A DNA stretch of 64,000 nucleotides from Paenibacillus sp. FSL K6-1330 (GTDB lineage: Bacteria > Bacillota > Bacilli > Paenibacillales > Paenibacillaceae): the NCBI RefSeq assembly GCF_037976825.1, contig NZ_CP150269.1, positions 579,001-643,000 of the forward strand. Direction: 5' to 3'. How positions within the stretch are numbered: position 1 is the stretch's first letter; each line of letters starts with the position of its first letter. The notes under the pieces are model-generated. The model did no database searches and had not been told where the DNA came from. It saw only the letters and a program-made list of their open reading frames with translations. A program made the translations under genes and the position numbers. This document shows, piece after piece, positions 17,765 to 25,054 of the stretch.

Positions 17765-18556
17765 ATGCTGGAAATCACGGCAGATGGGACGACCATCGAG
17801 ACGATGGAGGACCGTTTCTTAACAGAGCGGGCGAAGGCAGGAGATACGGAAGCCTTCGGGGAGCTTGTTCGCCGTCATCGAACCTCGGCTCGTTCCTGGG
17901 CGCGTTCCATGACCCGGGATACCCACATGGCAGAGGATATCGTGCAGGATTCGTTAATCAAGGCGTTCCTGCATGTCGGACAACTGATCGATTCTTCCAG
18001 ATTCATGGGCTGGCTGCAGGCCATTGTCCGCAGGCAGGCGCAGATGAAGCTGCGACGCGGCGGTCCTTATCGAATCGAACAGCCCTTCACCAGCCTGAAG
18101 CCATCCCGAACGATGGATTCCGCCAATATCGATTGGGGCGATGTGGATCATATTTTGCAATTTCTGTCTGTGAAGCTAACGCACAAACAGAATGAGTTGA
18201 ATCCGGAGACGTTGTACTTACGCAAGGAAACGATTGAAATGATCCAGTCCTTCCTGCACGGCTTAAGCCGCAAGGAACGCGGCATTTTTGAAGCTTATTT
18301 TTTTAAACAATGGTCTCCTGATGAGATCGCCGCGATGTTCCAGACGACAACCCAGTCGGTCTATACCTACATCTATAGGGCCAAACGCAAGGTGCGTGAG
18401 GAGCATTCCCGCATGCTGATCCCTGCTTCTTCAGGGAAACCGGATCAGGAGAAGAATGGAGGAAACAGCTGGGTGAAAAAGTTGCCATTGCCTAGAACTA
18501 GAACGAGGGAAACGGCGTCTTCCCTTATCGATACCGTCTCCATGACGTCTCCATGA
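17765..18556 (+). CDS. ECF-type sigma-70 factor
   Basis: RNA polymerase sigma factor (263 aa) with region 2 at about residues 25-95 (AFGELVRRHR...AEDIVQDSLIKAF) and region 4 at about 165-220 (LSRKERGIFEAYFFKQWSPDEI, QSVYTYIYRAKRKVRE). Regions 1 and 3 are absent, as in ECF factors. No anti-sigma gene is present. About 40 residues follow region 4 and stop in an 11-bp tandem duplication; without it the frame would run on into the next gene, giving one sigma::BtrH-like fusion. Strong AGAGGAGG site 5'. The TGA overlaps the next ATG (ATGA), so translation is coupled. The stimulus is probably read by the two partner proteins, which is inference. Confidence 0.88.
   Translation: MLEITADGTTIETMEDRFLTERAKAGDTEAFGELVRRHRTSARSWARSMTRDTHMAEDIVQDSLIKAFLHVGQLIDSSRFMGWLQAIVRRQAQMKLRRGGPYRIEQPFTSLKPSRTMDSANIDWGDVDHILQFLSVKLTHKQNELNPETLYLRKETIEMIQSFLHGLSRKERGIFEAYFFKQWSPDEIAAMFQTTTQSVYTYIYRAKRKVREEHSRMLIPASSGKPDQEKNGGNSWVKKLPLPRTRTRETASSLIDTVSMTSP
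18535..18556 (+). repeat. 11-bp tandem duplication splitting sigma and BtrH-like genes
   Basis: CGTCTCCATGA occurs twice without a gap (18535-18545 and 18546-18556). Deleting one copy restores a continuous frame from the sigma gene into the next protein. Confidence 0.85.
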
Positions 18557-19614
18557 TGCTGGACATGATGAATCATACATATAGTGTGAGCGAGCTGATG
18601 GGACGCTCCGGTTATGCGTTCCGCTTGCGAATCTCCGGGTTGTCCACCTATGCTGACGGTGCGTTTGTATTCGATTGGCAGGAGGTATTAAGGCAGCTGT
18701 TTGATGGGATGGGATATGAAACTGCATTTGTGATCGGTCAGCTTCCGGATGAAGGTATTGTTCCACTGGTACCCGTAGCCTCCGCCTTTCCTTTTGCGAA
18801 GTCAAGGAGTCCTGAGGTCATGAACTTTGTCAGGGAATACTTGATTGCGGGAACGCCGGTGATGTTTTTTGATACCTACGTTCAGAAGCCCTTCACGTTT
18901 GAATGGAGCTTGATTTACGGTTACGATGACGGTCGGCAGGAGCTTTATGTGACGGACCCGTCGGCTCCTTACATGAAAACCATAACGTACGAAGAGCTGA
19001 CAACAAGTAGCTTGCGTTTTTTGTGCGGAATTAAAAAGAGACCCGAACAGGTGAATGGTACGAGGCGGGTTGCATTGCCTTCTATGGAGGAGCAGCTAAG
19101 CCGTATCGCCAGAGTCGCCGTAGAGGGTGACGGTTATTCGCCGCGCACCCCATTTCCTCATTATGTGCAGGGTTTGGCGGCTTATGATGCCTGGAGAAAT
19201 CACCTGAAGCAGGGTGAAGCGCATATCAATCTGCATGGGATGAGCTATTTGATTCGCGTGTATGGGGATGCCCGGAGGCATGCCGTGACGTATCTTCGCG
19301 ATCTCAAGGACCGATGGAGTGCGCAAAGGGGCTGCCATGAAACGGCTGATAGCGGAGCAGTCCATGATTCGCCGACATTGCCTGTGTATCAGATAGATGA
19401 AGCCTATGATCATCTCATAACATGTTATGAAGAATCCGCAAGGATGTGGACGGAGTTGGAAGCGCTTTTCCCATTTCCTTGCGGCACCGGCCGTTCAGAT
19501 CCGGAAGCGATCGTGGCGGCAAGCGATCTTTTGAAACGGGCTCATGAACAGGAAAGGGAAGCCATGCGAAGTTTGCAATTCGTGATTGATAATATAAGGA
19601 GGGATCATAAATGA
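18553..19614 (+). CDS. BtrH/C39-like protein of sigma operon
   Basis: Cytoplasmic protein (353 aa, no signal peptide or membrane helix). The first about 150 residues resemble the BtrH N-terminal/C39-like papain fold: SVSELMGRSGYAFRLRI, then a WSLIYGYDD...LYVTDPS stretch usual in such domains. I see no cysteine at the expected N-terminal catalytic place, so it may bind rather than cleave. The C-terminal half is helical and charged. The ATG at 18553 has no ribosome binding site and sits in the second copy of the tandem duplication; the missing N-terminal strand is encoded in the sigma frame (KKLPLPRTRTRETASSL...). It is followed by an ATGA overlap with the binding-protein-like gene. Function unknown. 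Confidence 0.75.
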   Translation: MMLDMMNHTYSVSELMGRSGYAFRLRISGLSTYADGAFVFDWQEVLRQLFDGMGYETAFVIGQLPDEGIVPLVPVASAFPFAKSRSPEVMNFVREYLIAGTPVMFFDTYVQKPFTFEWSLIYGYDDGRQELYVTDPSAPYMKTITYEELTTSSLRFLCGIKKRPEQVNGTRRVALPSMEEQLSRIARVAVEGDGYSPRTPFPHYVQGLAAYDAWRNHLKQGEAHINLHGMSYLIRVYGDARRHAVTYLRDLKDRWSAQRGCHETADSGAVHDSPTLPVYQIDEAYDHLITCYEESARMWTELEALFPFPCGTGRSDPEAIVAASDLLKRAHEQEREAMRSLQFVIDNIRRDHK

Positions 19615-20771
19615 CAGCACCAACTGAGCTTCGCCTCATCACAGAAGCGAACGGACATGATCTTAAATATGTGCAAACGGTGATTCAATCATTCGAAGTT
19701 TTCAGGCCAGACGTCAAAGTGGTGCTGGTCCAGGCGGAGGACAGCTATGGTGTGATGGAACAATTCCATCACGAAGGGGCTGATCTGCTGCATATCCGTG
19801 AGGGTGGTTATTCTACTCAGTTACGTAAAGGTGTTGTTCAAGATTTGCTGCCTTATCTGAGGAATGATCCGGTGCTGAAGATGGATGATTTTTATCAGGG
19901 AGCATTGACGCAGCCGATGTGGGAGGGCCAGCTAGCTGTGCTGCCGGTTGTGGATGTCGCAGTACCCCAAATTTTTTATAACAAAAAATGGTTTGCCGAA
20001 GCGAATGTACCCTTTCCTACGAATGAATGGACAGAGGATCAATTTCTTGATGCTGCGGTCCGCTTGACGCGGCACGGAGAGAACGGGGATGAATCAGGGT
20101 ATGGTTTTTACATTTATCCGGATGTAGAATTTTTGGAGCCGTTTCTTATGCGCAAGGGAGGGCGGCATTTGTCGGAGGACGGTTCTGTGGGCAGGGGCTA
20201 TACGGATAGCGAGATTGCGCATGCAGCGTATCAATGGATTGTAGATCTTTACCGCAAGCATCGAGTGGCTCCTATGCCGGGCGTCCAAGTGGACAACATA
20301 TTCCGTTCGAATCGGTTTGCCATGATCTATGACTTTAGCTGGCATAACGGGATTGCCTACGATCCCGAGTTAAGTGAAACCTATGGTGTGGTAGGATTGC
20401 CTCATGCACAGGGCGGCAGGGATATTTATACGATGTACTCGACAGGCTACGGCATTCCTGTCACGTCCAAGCATTCGGAGCTGGCATGGGAATTGCTGAA
20501 AGAATTAGCGCTACCTTCTTCGGAGGAAGCGAGGCGTGCTTATTGGGGTGTGCCCATCACAAAAACATTGGCTAAGGAGCTTGGACGTACCGGTAACCCA
20601 TGGTGGGGGCCGGCGTTGTACGCTATCGACCGAATCGAGAAGAATGCTTATCTCTCCAATCAGGTATGGAATCTGTCCAGGCAGCAAATGAATCAGGATA
20701 TTGAGCGGATGATCAAGGGAGAAGCCGGCGTTGAGGAGACGTTATCCCGCTGGGCGGAGATTGTATCGTAG
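19611..20771 (+). CDS. Leaderless solute-binding-protein-fold protein
   Basis: Family 1 extracellular solute-binding-protein fold (386 aa) without any signal peptide or lipobox: it begins MTAPTELRLITEANGHD, directly at the first beta strand. Family marks include QIFYNKKWFAEANVPFPTNEW and STGYGIPVTSKHSELAWELL. TAAGGAGGGA lies 8 bases before the ATG, which overlaps the previous stop (ATGA), so the start is secure and no leader has been missed. No permease is linked. It is therefore probably cytoplasmic and may sense a small solute for the sigma factor in the same operon. That role is inference. Confidence 0.85.
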   Translation: MTAPTELRLITEANGHDLKYVQTVIQSFEVFRPDVKVVLVQAEDSYGVMEQFHHEGADLLHIREGGYSTQLRKGVVQDLLPYLRNDPVLKMDDFYQGALTQPMWEGQLAVLPVVDVAVPQIFYNKKWFAEANVPFPTNEWTEDQFLDAAVRLTRHGENGDESGYGFYIYPDVEFLEPFLMRKGGRHLSEDGSVGRGYTDSEIAHAAYQWIVDLYRKHRVAPMPGVQVDNIFRSNRFAMIYDFSWHNGIAYDPELSETYGVVGLPHAQGGRDIYTMYSTGYGIPVTSKHSELAWELLKELALPSSEEARRAYWGVPITKTLAKELGRTGNPWWGPALYAIDRIEKNAYLSNQVWNLSRQQMNQDIERMIKGEAGVEETLSRWAEIVS

Positions 20772-20807
20772 GAAATCTATCAGTTTCTGGAATTGGTTTT
20801 TATCACA

Positions 20808-20842
20808 TAAGCCTCTATCCAACACGGATAGAGGCTTTGGTT
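20808..20842. terminator. Rho-independent terminator
   Basis: A 12-bp perfect stem AAGCCTCTATCC/GGATAGAGGCTT with an AACAC loop. It ends the sigma operon and lies between convergent genes. Confidence 0.88.
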
Positions 20843-20940
20843 TACTTATTTATTTTCAAAAGAGAGTCCTGGGAACACAGTATAATTATCGACATCAAAG
20901 AGCTTGGCTCTCTTCATCGATTTAATTTTGCCTTGAGCAT

Positions 20941-21450
20941 TTAGCCGTTATTGAAAAATCGGCCCATCGGCATCTCCCTCGTAAAGGTGATCCCTCCATA
21001 CTTATATTTCACTTCAATCTGAATGATGGGCTCATCGTTATAAAGACGGATGCCATAATTAAGCGGAATGCGCGAACCTTGACCGAGCGCGGCTCTCTTC
21101 TCGTCTGGCACGAGCTCGGGCTTTAACGGCATCTCTCGAATATCGACGAATTCGATATCGGGATCTTCATCAAGGCCTTCGCCGCCCACAAGATGAAGGG
21201 AATAACTGACGCCCAGCTCGGCTTTGGCAGGCTTCATGCCATCATTCACCCGCACGTCCAGCAGCTCCACATCGGCGAATCCTTCATTAATCACCTCGAA
21301 GATCACGGTATTTTCATCCGCGAAGGATGTGAATCCACCCACCTTGATGGGCGTGGGACGAAGGAACAGCAGGAATAGGAGGATAGCTGAGAGGAGTAAC
21401 CCCGGGCCCATATATAAGAGCCTGCGGAGAGGTTTGGATTTTGGTTTCAT
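20941..21450 (-). CDS. Membrane-anchored hypothetical protein
   Basis: A 169-residue protein with one N-terminal membrane helix (about residues 10-31, LLYMGPGLLLSAILLFLLFL) after a basic start, and a 135-residue outside domain rich in beta strands (FEVINEGFADVELLDVRVND), somewhat like Ig-like or CARDB folds. No family recognised. It lies 25 bp after the APH-like gene on the same strand and is probably co-transcribed with it. Confidence 0.75.
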   Translation of the reverse strand: MKPKSKPLRRLLYMGPGLLLSAILLFLLFLRPTPIKVGGFTSFADENTVIFEVINEGFADVELLDVRVNDGMKPAKAELGVSYSLHLVGGEGLDEDPDIEFVDIREMPLKPELVPDEKRAALGQGSRIPLNYGIRLYNDEPIIQIEVKYKYGGITFTREMPMGRFFNNG

Positions 21451-21475
21451 GGTAGAGCAATCTTCCTTCTCTATA

Positions 21476-22438
21476 TTAAATGGACAGCTTCACAACCGAT
21501 TTGCCTGCCTCAATATCAGCTTTCATCGCTAAGAGATAATTCCGGGTGCGCACGTTCATCTCATTCCAGTTTACGAATTTGGAGAAGTAGACAAAGGAGT
21601 AGATATTGCGGAAGTCGATGAAAAATGGAATTCGCTGGATCCATTCCTCGCTCAGCGAATTCTCTTGAAGATAGCCGGATAAGAACGAGTCGAAGAATCG
21701 GGCCACAAACTCGGCTTTCCGGTTTTCCGAAACCGTCTGAACCGCATGATAGATGGCGATGGCGATATCGTAGGCGAACCAATGGTACGAGACATCCCCG
21801 AAATCAAAAAAGATAATCTCCCCGTTATGTACGTGAAAATTGTTATGGTGGAGGTCATTGTGAACGAAGCCGTAGCCTTCCTGGTCTCGCGGGAGGGCCT
21901 CAAGTTCCTTAAGATACTGCTTCCACTGTGCATGGACTTTTTCACCTGCAGCCTCCGGGAATGCATTGGCAAATATTACATGATCATTCCACTGGGGAAA
22001 GGCCATTTGGTGAACGAGCGAAGCTGCGGTGGAGTCCTTTTTCCCGAGTTTATGCATACGGCCCATCCCGCGCCCCCACTGCTTGATCATGGCGAAATTC
22101 GATGCCAAATCCGTTAATGGGCTGCCTGGAGCCTTTGTAAAAGCAATGACATAATATCGCTTCGACTCATGAGTTATCTCTTCAATAAGAAGATCCTGAG
22201 CGGATCGAACCGACTCCACTATGTTCAGCCCATGCTCGGCAAGATAGGCCATCCACGTGAGCTCGCGAATGATCGAGGCTTTGCGGTATTTGGATGCGTC
22301 CAAGAATTTAATAATGAAGGGGCGTCCGTCTTCACCGTTGTATTCAAATACATTCTGATCGAATCCCCCAAGTAACTTCAGTGAATAAGAACCTTGTCCG
22401 AATCGCTCGGCACCTTGATCCAAAACAGCCTGTTCCAT
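21476..22438 (-). CDS. APH/choline-kinase-fold phosphotransferase
   Basis: Phosphotransferase enzyme family protein (320 aa). Visible kinase elements are the ATP-binding Lys44 (FIIKFLD), the catalytic loop HNDLHHNNFH with Asp195, and the metal-binding DFG Asp212 in FFDFGD. Such proteins phosphorylate small metabolites such as homoserine, choline, spectinomycin or macrolides; there is nothing here to choose the substrate. ATG at 22438 behind AAAGGGGAC. Together with the following membrane protein it forms a small operon. Confidence 0.85.
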   Translation of the reverse strand: MEQAVLDQGAERFGQGSYSLKLLGGFDQNVFEYNGEDGRPFIIKFLDASKYRKASIIRELTWMAYLAEHGLNIVESVRSAQDLLIEEITHESKRYYVIAFTKAPGSPLTDLASNFAMIKQWGRGMGRMHKLGKKDSTAASLVHQMAFPQWNDHVIFANAFPEAAGEKVHAQWKQYLKELEALPRDQEGYGFVHNDLHHNNFHVHNGEIIFFDFGDVSYHWFAYDIAIAIYHAVQTVSENRKAEFVARFFDSFLSGYLQENSLSEEWIQRIPFFIDFRNIYSFVYFSKFVNWNEMNVRTRNYLLAMKADIEAGKSVVKLSI

Positions 22439-22572
22439 GGAAAGTCCCCTTTATCGTATTCTCGATATGCCCGTCTGACTGACATACCGGATAAGTTACA
22501 GGTATTCACTACCAACTACAAGTCTACCGAAGATGGTGATCGGTTGCAAAAAGGGGTGGACACATGAAAAAA

Positions 22573-22594
22573 GGGCGCTCCCTAAGGAGCGCCT
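22573..22594. repeat. Left copy of IS1182 target duplication (terminator hairpin)
   Basis: A 22-bp sequence (GGGCGCTCCCTAAGGAGCGC plus CT) identical to 24151-24172. It forms a GGCGCTCC/GGAGCGCC hairpin with a CTAA loop. Confidence 0.85.
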
Positions 22595-22598
22595 CAGG

Positions 22599-22628
22599 CT
22601 GTCGAGAAAGTCTCGACAGCTCTTTTTT
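22599..22628 (+). terminator. Hairpin at left end of IS1182
   Basis: CTGTCGAGA/TCTCGACAG with a 3-base loop, then CTCTTTTTT. It overlaps the inverted repeat and probably blocks transcripts entering the transposase gene. Confidence 0.75.
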
Positions 22629-22704
22629 GTATATTTAATTCAACACGACACCGCGTTAATATTATATAATATTAGTAAATAAACCGTTCGGAAGGGTGTT
22701 AAAT

Positions 22705-24065
22705 ATGTTGCGTTCTAACCGAGAAAAACAGCAGGCTTACGAGTTTGTTTCGATTGAAGAATTGGTTCCTCAAGATCATCTGCTCCGTAAAGTGGACAAG
22801 TATATCGATTTCTCTTTCATCGACGAAAAGGTCCGTCCGCTTTACTGTGCTGATAACGGGCGACCAGCCATCGACCCTGTTGTGTTATTTAAGATGATTT
22901 TCCTCGGTTATTTTTACGGCATCCGTTCCGAACGTCAACTCGAACGTGAAATTCAGACCAACCTCGCCTATCGCTGGTTTTTGGGGTTAGGTCTGACCGA
23001 CAAAGTGCCGGACCATTCTACGATTAGCTGGAATCGTCGCACTCGTTTTAAAGATACGGAGATTTTTCAAGAGGTCTTTGATGAGATTGTGCTGCAAGCC
23101 ATTCAGCACCGTATGGTAGGTGGACGCGTCCTGGTTTCCGATTCGACCCATGTCAAAGCGAATGCGAATAAGCATAAGTACACAAAGGAACAGGTTTTAC
23201 AAAACACCCGTGATTATGTAGGTGAACTTAATGCCGCCGTAGAGGCCGACCGGAAGGCACATGGAAAAAAGCGCTAAAGCCTAGAGAGGACGTGATGGAG
23301 GAAAAGGAAGTCAAAGTGAGCACGACAGATCCGGACAGCGGTTATATGATCCGCGATGGGAAACCGGAAGGATTTTTCTACTTAGACCACCGTACCGTAG
23401 ACCTGAAATACAATATGATTACGGATGTACATGTCACTGCGGGAAATGTCCATGATTCTATACCCTATTTGTCCCGTTTGGATCGTCAACAACAACGATT
23501 TGGTTTTAAAGTAGAAGCTGTTGCTCTGGATTCCGGGTACTTGACTTCACCTATCTGCAAAGGGCTGCAAAGCCGAAACATATTTGCTGTTATTGCTCAC
23601 CGAAGATTCCATCCGACTCAAGGTTTATTCCCAAAATGGAAGTTCACGTATGAAGCAGAGCGTAACCTTTATATCTGCCCGGCAGAGCACGAACTGCAAT
23701 ACAAGACGACCAACCGCGAGGGATACCGGCAGTACGCTTCAGATCCTCAGCACTGCAAGAGGTGTCCGTTATTAAACGAATGCACGCGGTCTCGCAACCA
23801 CCGAAAGGTGGTAACCCGTCACGTCTGGGAGGACAGCAAAGAATGGGTGCGAGGCAACCGGTTGAGTCGATCCGGGAAATATCTCTACCGAAAACGAAAA
23901 GAAACGATTGAGCGAAGCTTCGCGGACGCAAAAGAGCTCCACGGGTTTCGCTATTGTCGTTTGCGCGGGTTGCAGAACGTCAGGGAGCAAGCCCTGATGA
24001 CAGCAGCCGTACAGAATATGAAGAAGATGGCGATCCACCTGGATCGCCTGGAAAACAGGGGGTAA
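22705..24065 (+). pseudogene. IS1182 transposase, frameshifted
   Basis: DDE transposase with the N-terminal DUF772-like domain (FVSIEELVPQDHLLRKVD; RPAIDPVVLFKMIFLGYFYG), the VLVSDSTHVKA segment with a catalytic Asp, and the C-terminal DDE part (ALDSGYLTSP; RKRKETIERSFADAKELHG with the Glu). The frame breaks at an A run (23265-23270): six A are present where seven would read HGKKALKPREDVMEEKE. The ORF stops at 23277 and resumes at about 23292. Start ATG 22705 with GGAAGGG 8 bases before. Genuine mutation, sequencing error, or slippage are all possible. Confidence 0.88.
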
Positions 24066-24103
24066 ACCCCATTCCCCCCTTTTGAAGTGACCATTTGAAA
24101 TGT

Positions 24104-24141
24104 GAGAAACCCTGTACTTTGAAAAAAGTACAGGGTTTCTC
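24104..24141. terminator. Long hairpin at right end of IS1182
   Basis: A 17-bp perfect stem (GAGAAACCCTGTACTTT and its complement) with a GAAA loop, just inside the right inverted repeat. Confidence 0.75.
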
Positions 24142-24150
24142 GACAATCTG

Positions 24151-24178
24151 GGGCGCTCCCTAAGGAGCGCCTCTTTTA
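24151..24178. terminator. Original terminator, right copy of duplication
   Basis: GGCGCTCC/GGAGCGCC stem followed by TCTTTT. It is the right copy of the 22-bp duplication and the only one that keeps its plus-strand T run. It lies 3' of the minus-strand pgmB as well. Confidence 0.8.
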
Positions 24179-24180
24179 AA

Positions 24181-24861
24181 CTATGATCTGCCTTCAAACG
24201 TCTGCGCCAGTATACGGAAGTCCAGCTCCACCGTGCTGGACAGCACGACATCCGCGTGCGGGAAATGCGCGGCATTGCCGATTGCCACGGCGAACATGCC
24301 GGCGCCCTTGATGGCATCAACGCCGGATGCGGCATCCTCCACCCCGATGCAGTCAGCAGGCTCTACGCCAAGCTGCGCGGCAGCGGTGAGGAAGATCTCC
24401 GGGTCCGGCTTGTTGTTCTTCAGCTTGGTCACGTCGACGATGACGTCGAACTGGTCCATGACGCCAAGCCGGGTCAATACGGCAATGGCGTTCTTGCTGG
24501 CGGACGCGATGCCGGTCTTCAGGCCGGCCGACCGGATGTCTGCCACAAACTCCGTAATGCCGGGCAGCAGGTCGGCTGGCGTAATCGTTTCGATCAGCTC
24601 GACATACAGCTTATTTTTGCGGTCGGCCAGCTGTACCAGCTCTTCATCCGAATAGCTTACAGGCTTCTCCGCTTGGCTTAACAGCAGCTTTAAGGAGTCC
24701 ATGCGGGATACCCCTTTAAGATTCTCGTTGAACTCTCGCGTGAAGGGAATGCCCAGCTCGGTTGCCGTGGCTTTCCATGCCTGATAATGATACTCCGCCG
24801 TATCGGTAATGACGCCGTCCAAGTCAAAGATGACAGCTTTCAACTTACGTGTTTCGTTCAT
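24181..24861 (-). CDS. pgmB: Beta-phosphoglucomutase
   Basis: HAD-superfamily mutase (226 aa) turning beta-glucose-1-phosphate into glucose-6-phosphate. HAD motif 1 is FDLDGVITDTAEYH with nucleophile Asp13 and acid/base Asp15. The cap domain follows (FNENLKGVSRMDSL). Motif 2 is GIASASKN, motif 3 Lys in KNNKPDPEIF, and motif 4 GVEDAASG. These cap and core signatures are typical of PgmB rather than general phosphatases. It lies downstream of the GH65 phosphorylase on the same strand, the classical partner that makes its substrate. Confidence 0.93.
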   Translation of the reverse strand: MNETRKLKAVIFDLDGVITDTAEYHYQAWKATATELGIPFTREFNENLKGVSRMDSLKLLLSQAEKPVSYSDEELVQLADRKNKLYVELIETITPADLLPGITEFVADIRSAGLKTGIASASKNAIAVLTRLGVMDQFDVIVDVTKLKNNKPDPEIFLTAAAQLGVEPADCIGVEDAASGVDAIKGAGMFAVAIGNAAHFPHADVVLSSTVELDFRILAQTFEGRS

Positions 24862-25002
24862 GTTTTTTACAGCTCCTTTTTCAGAAATCAGAAAGTATAA
24901 AATCGATGCATGGGACCTCTCTGATAACGCAAGAAAAATGACGGCTTACCGCAGCCTGTCTTCATGGAATATATATCGATAGATCGTTTTCTTCGTAAAC
25001 CG

Positions 25003-25039
25003 GGAGTGATGCCATACGTATAGGTAGGGCATCACCCCC
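25003..25039 (-). promoter_or_regulatory. Intercistronic hairpin between GH65 and pgmB
   Basis: GTGATGCC (25006-25013) pairs with GGCATCAC (25028-25035). No T run on the minus strand, so it may be a stabiliser or weak attenuator that sets pgmB expression relative to the phosphorylase. Confidence 0.45.
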
Positions 25040-25054
25040 ACGGCCTAAACCTAA

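Larger units (their letters stand above)
22595..24150. mobile_element. IS1182-family insertion sequence
   Basis: A 1556-bp element with 15-bp imperfect inverted ends (CAGGCTGTCGAGAAA left, CAGATTGTCGAGAAA on the complement of the right end) and one plus-strand transposase interrupted by a frameshift. The flanks are a 22-bp direct duplication; long and variable target duplications are known for this family. Hairpins lie just inside both ends (22599-22628 and 24104-24141), which should stop outside transcripts. Confidence 0.88.

Noticed and set aside
17695..18195. Open frame of 166 codons overlapping the sigma gene
   Set aside because: Shadow of the sigma factor frame, which shows regions 2 and 4.
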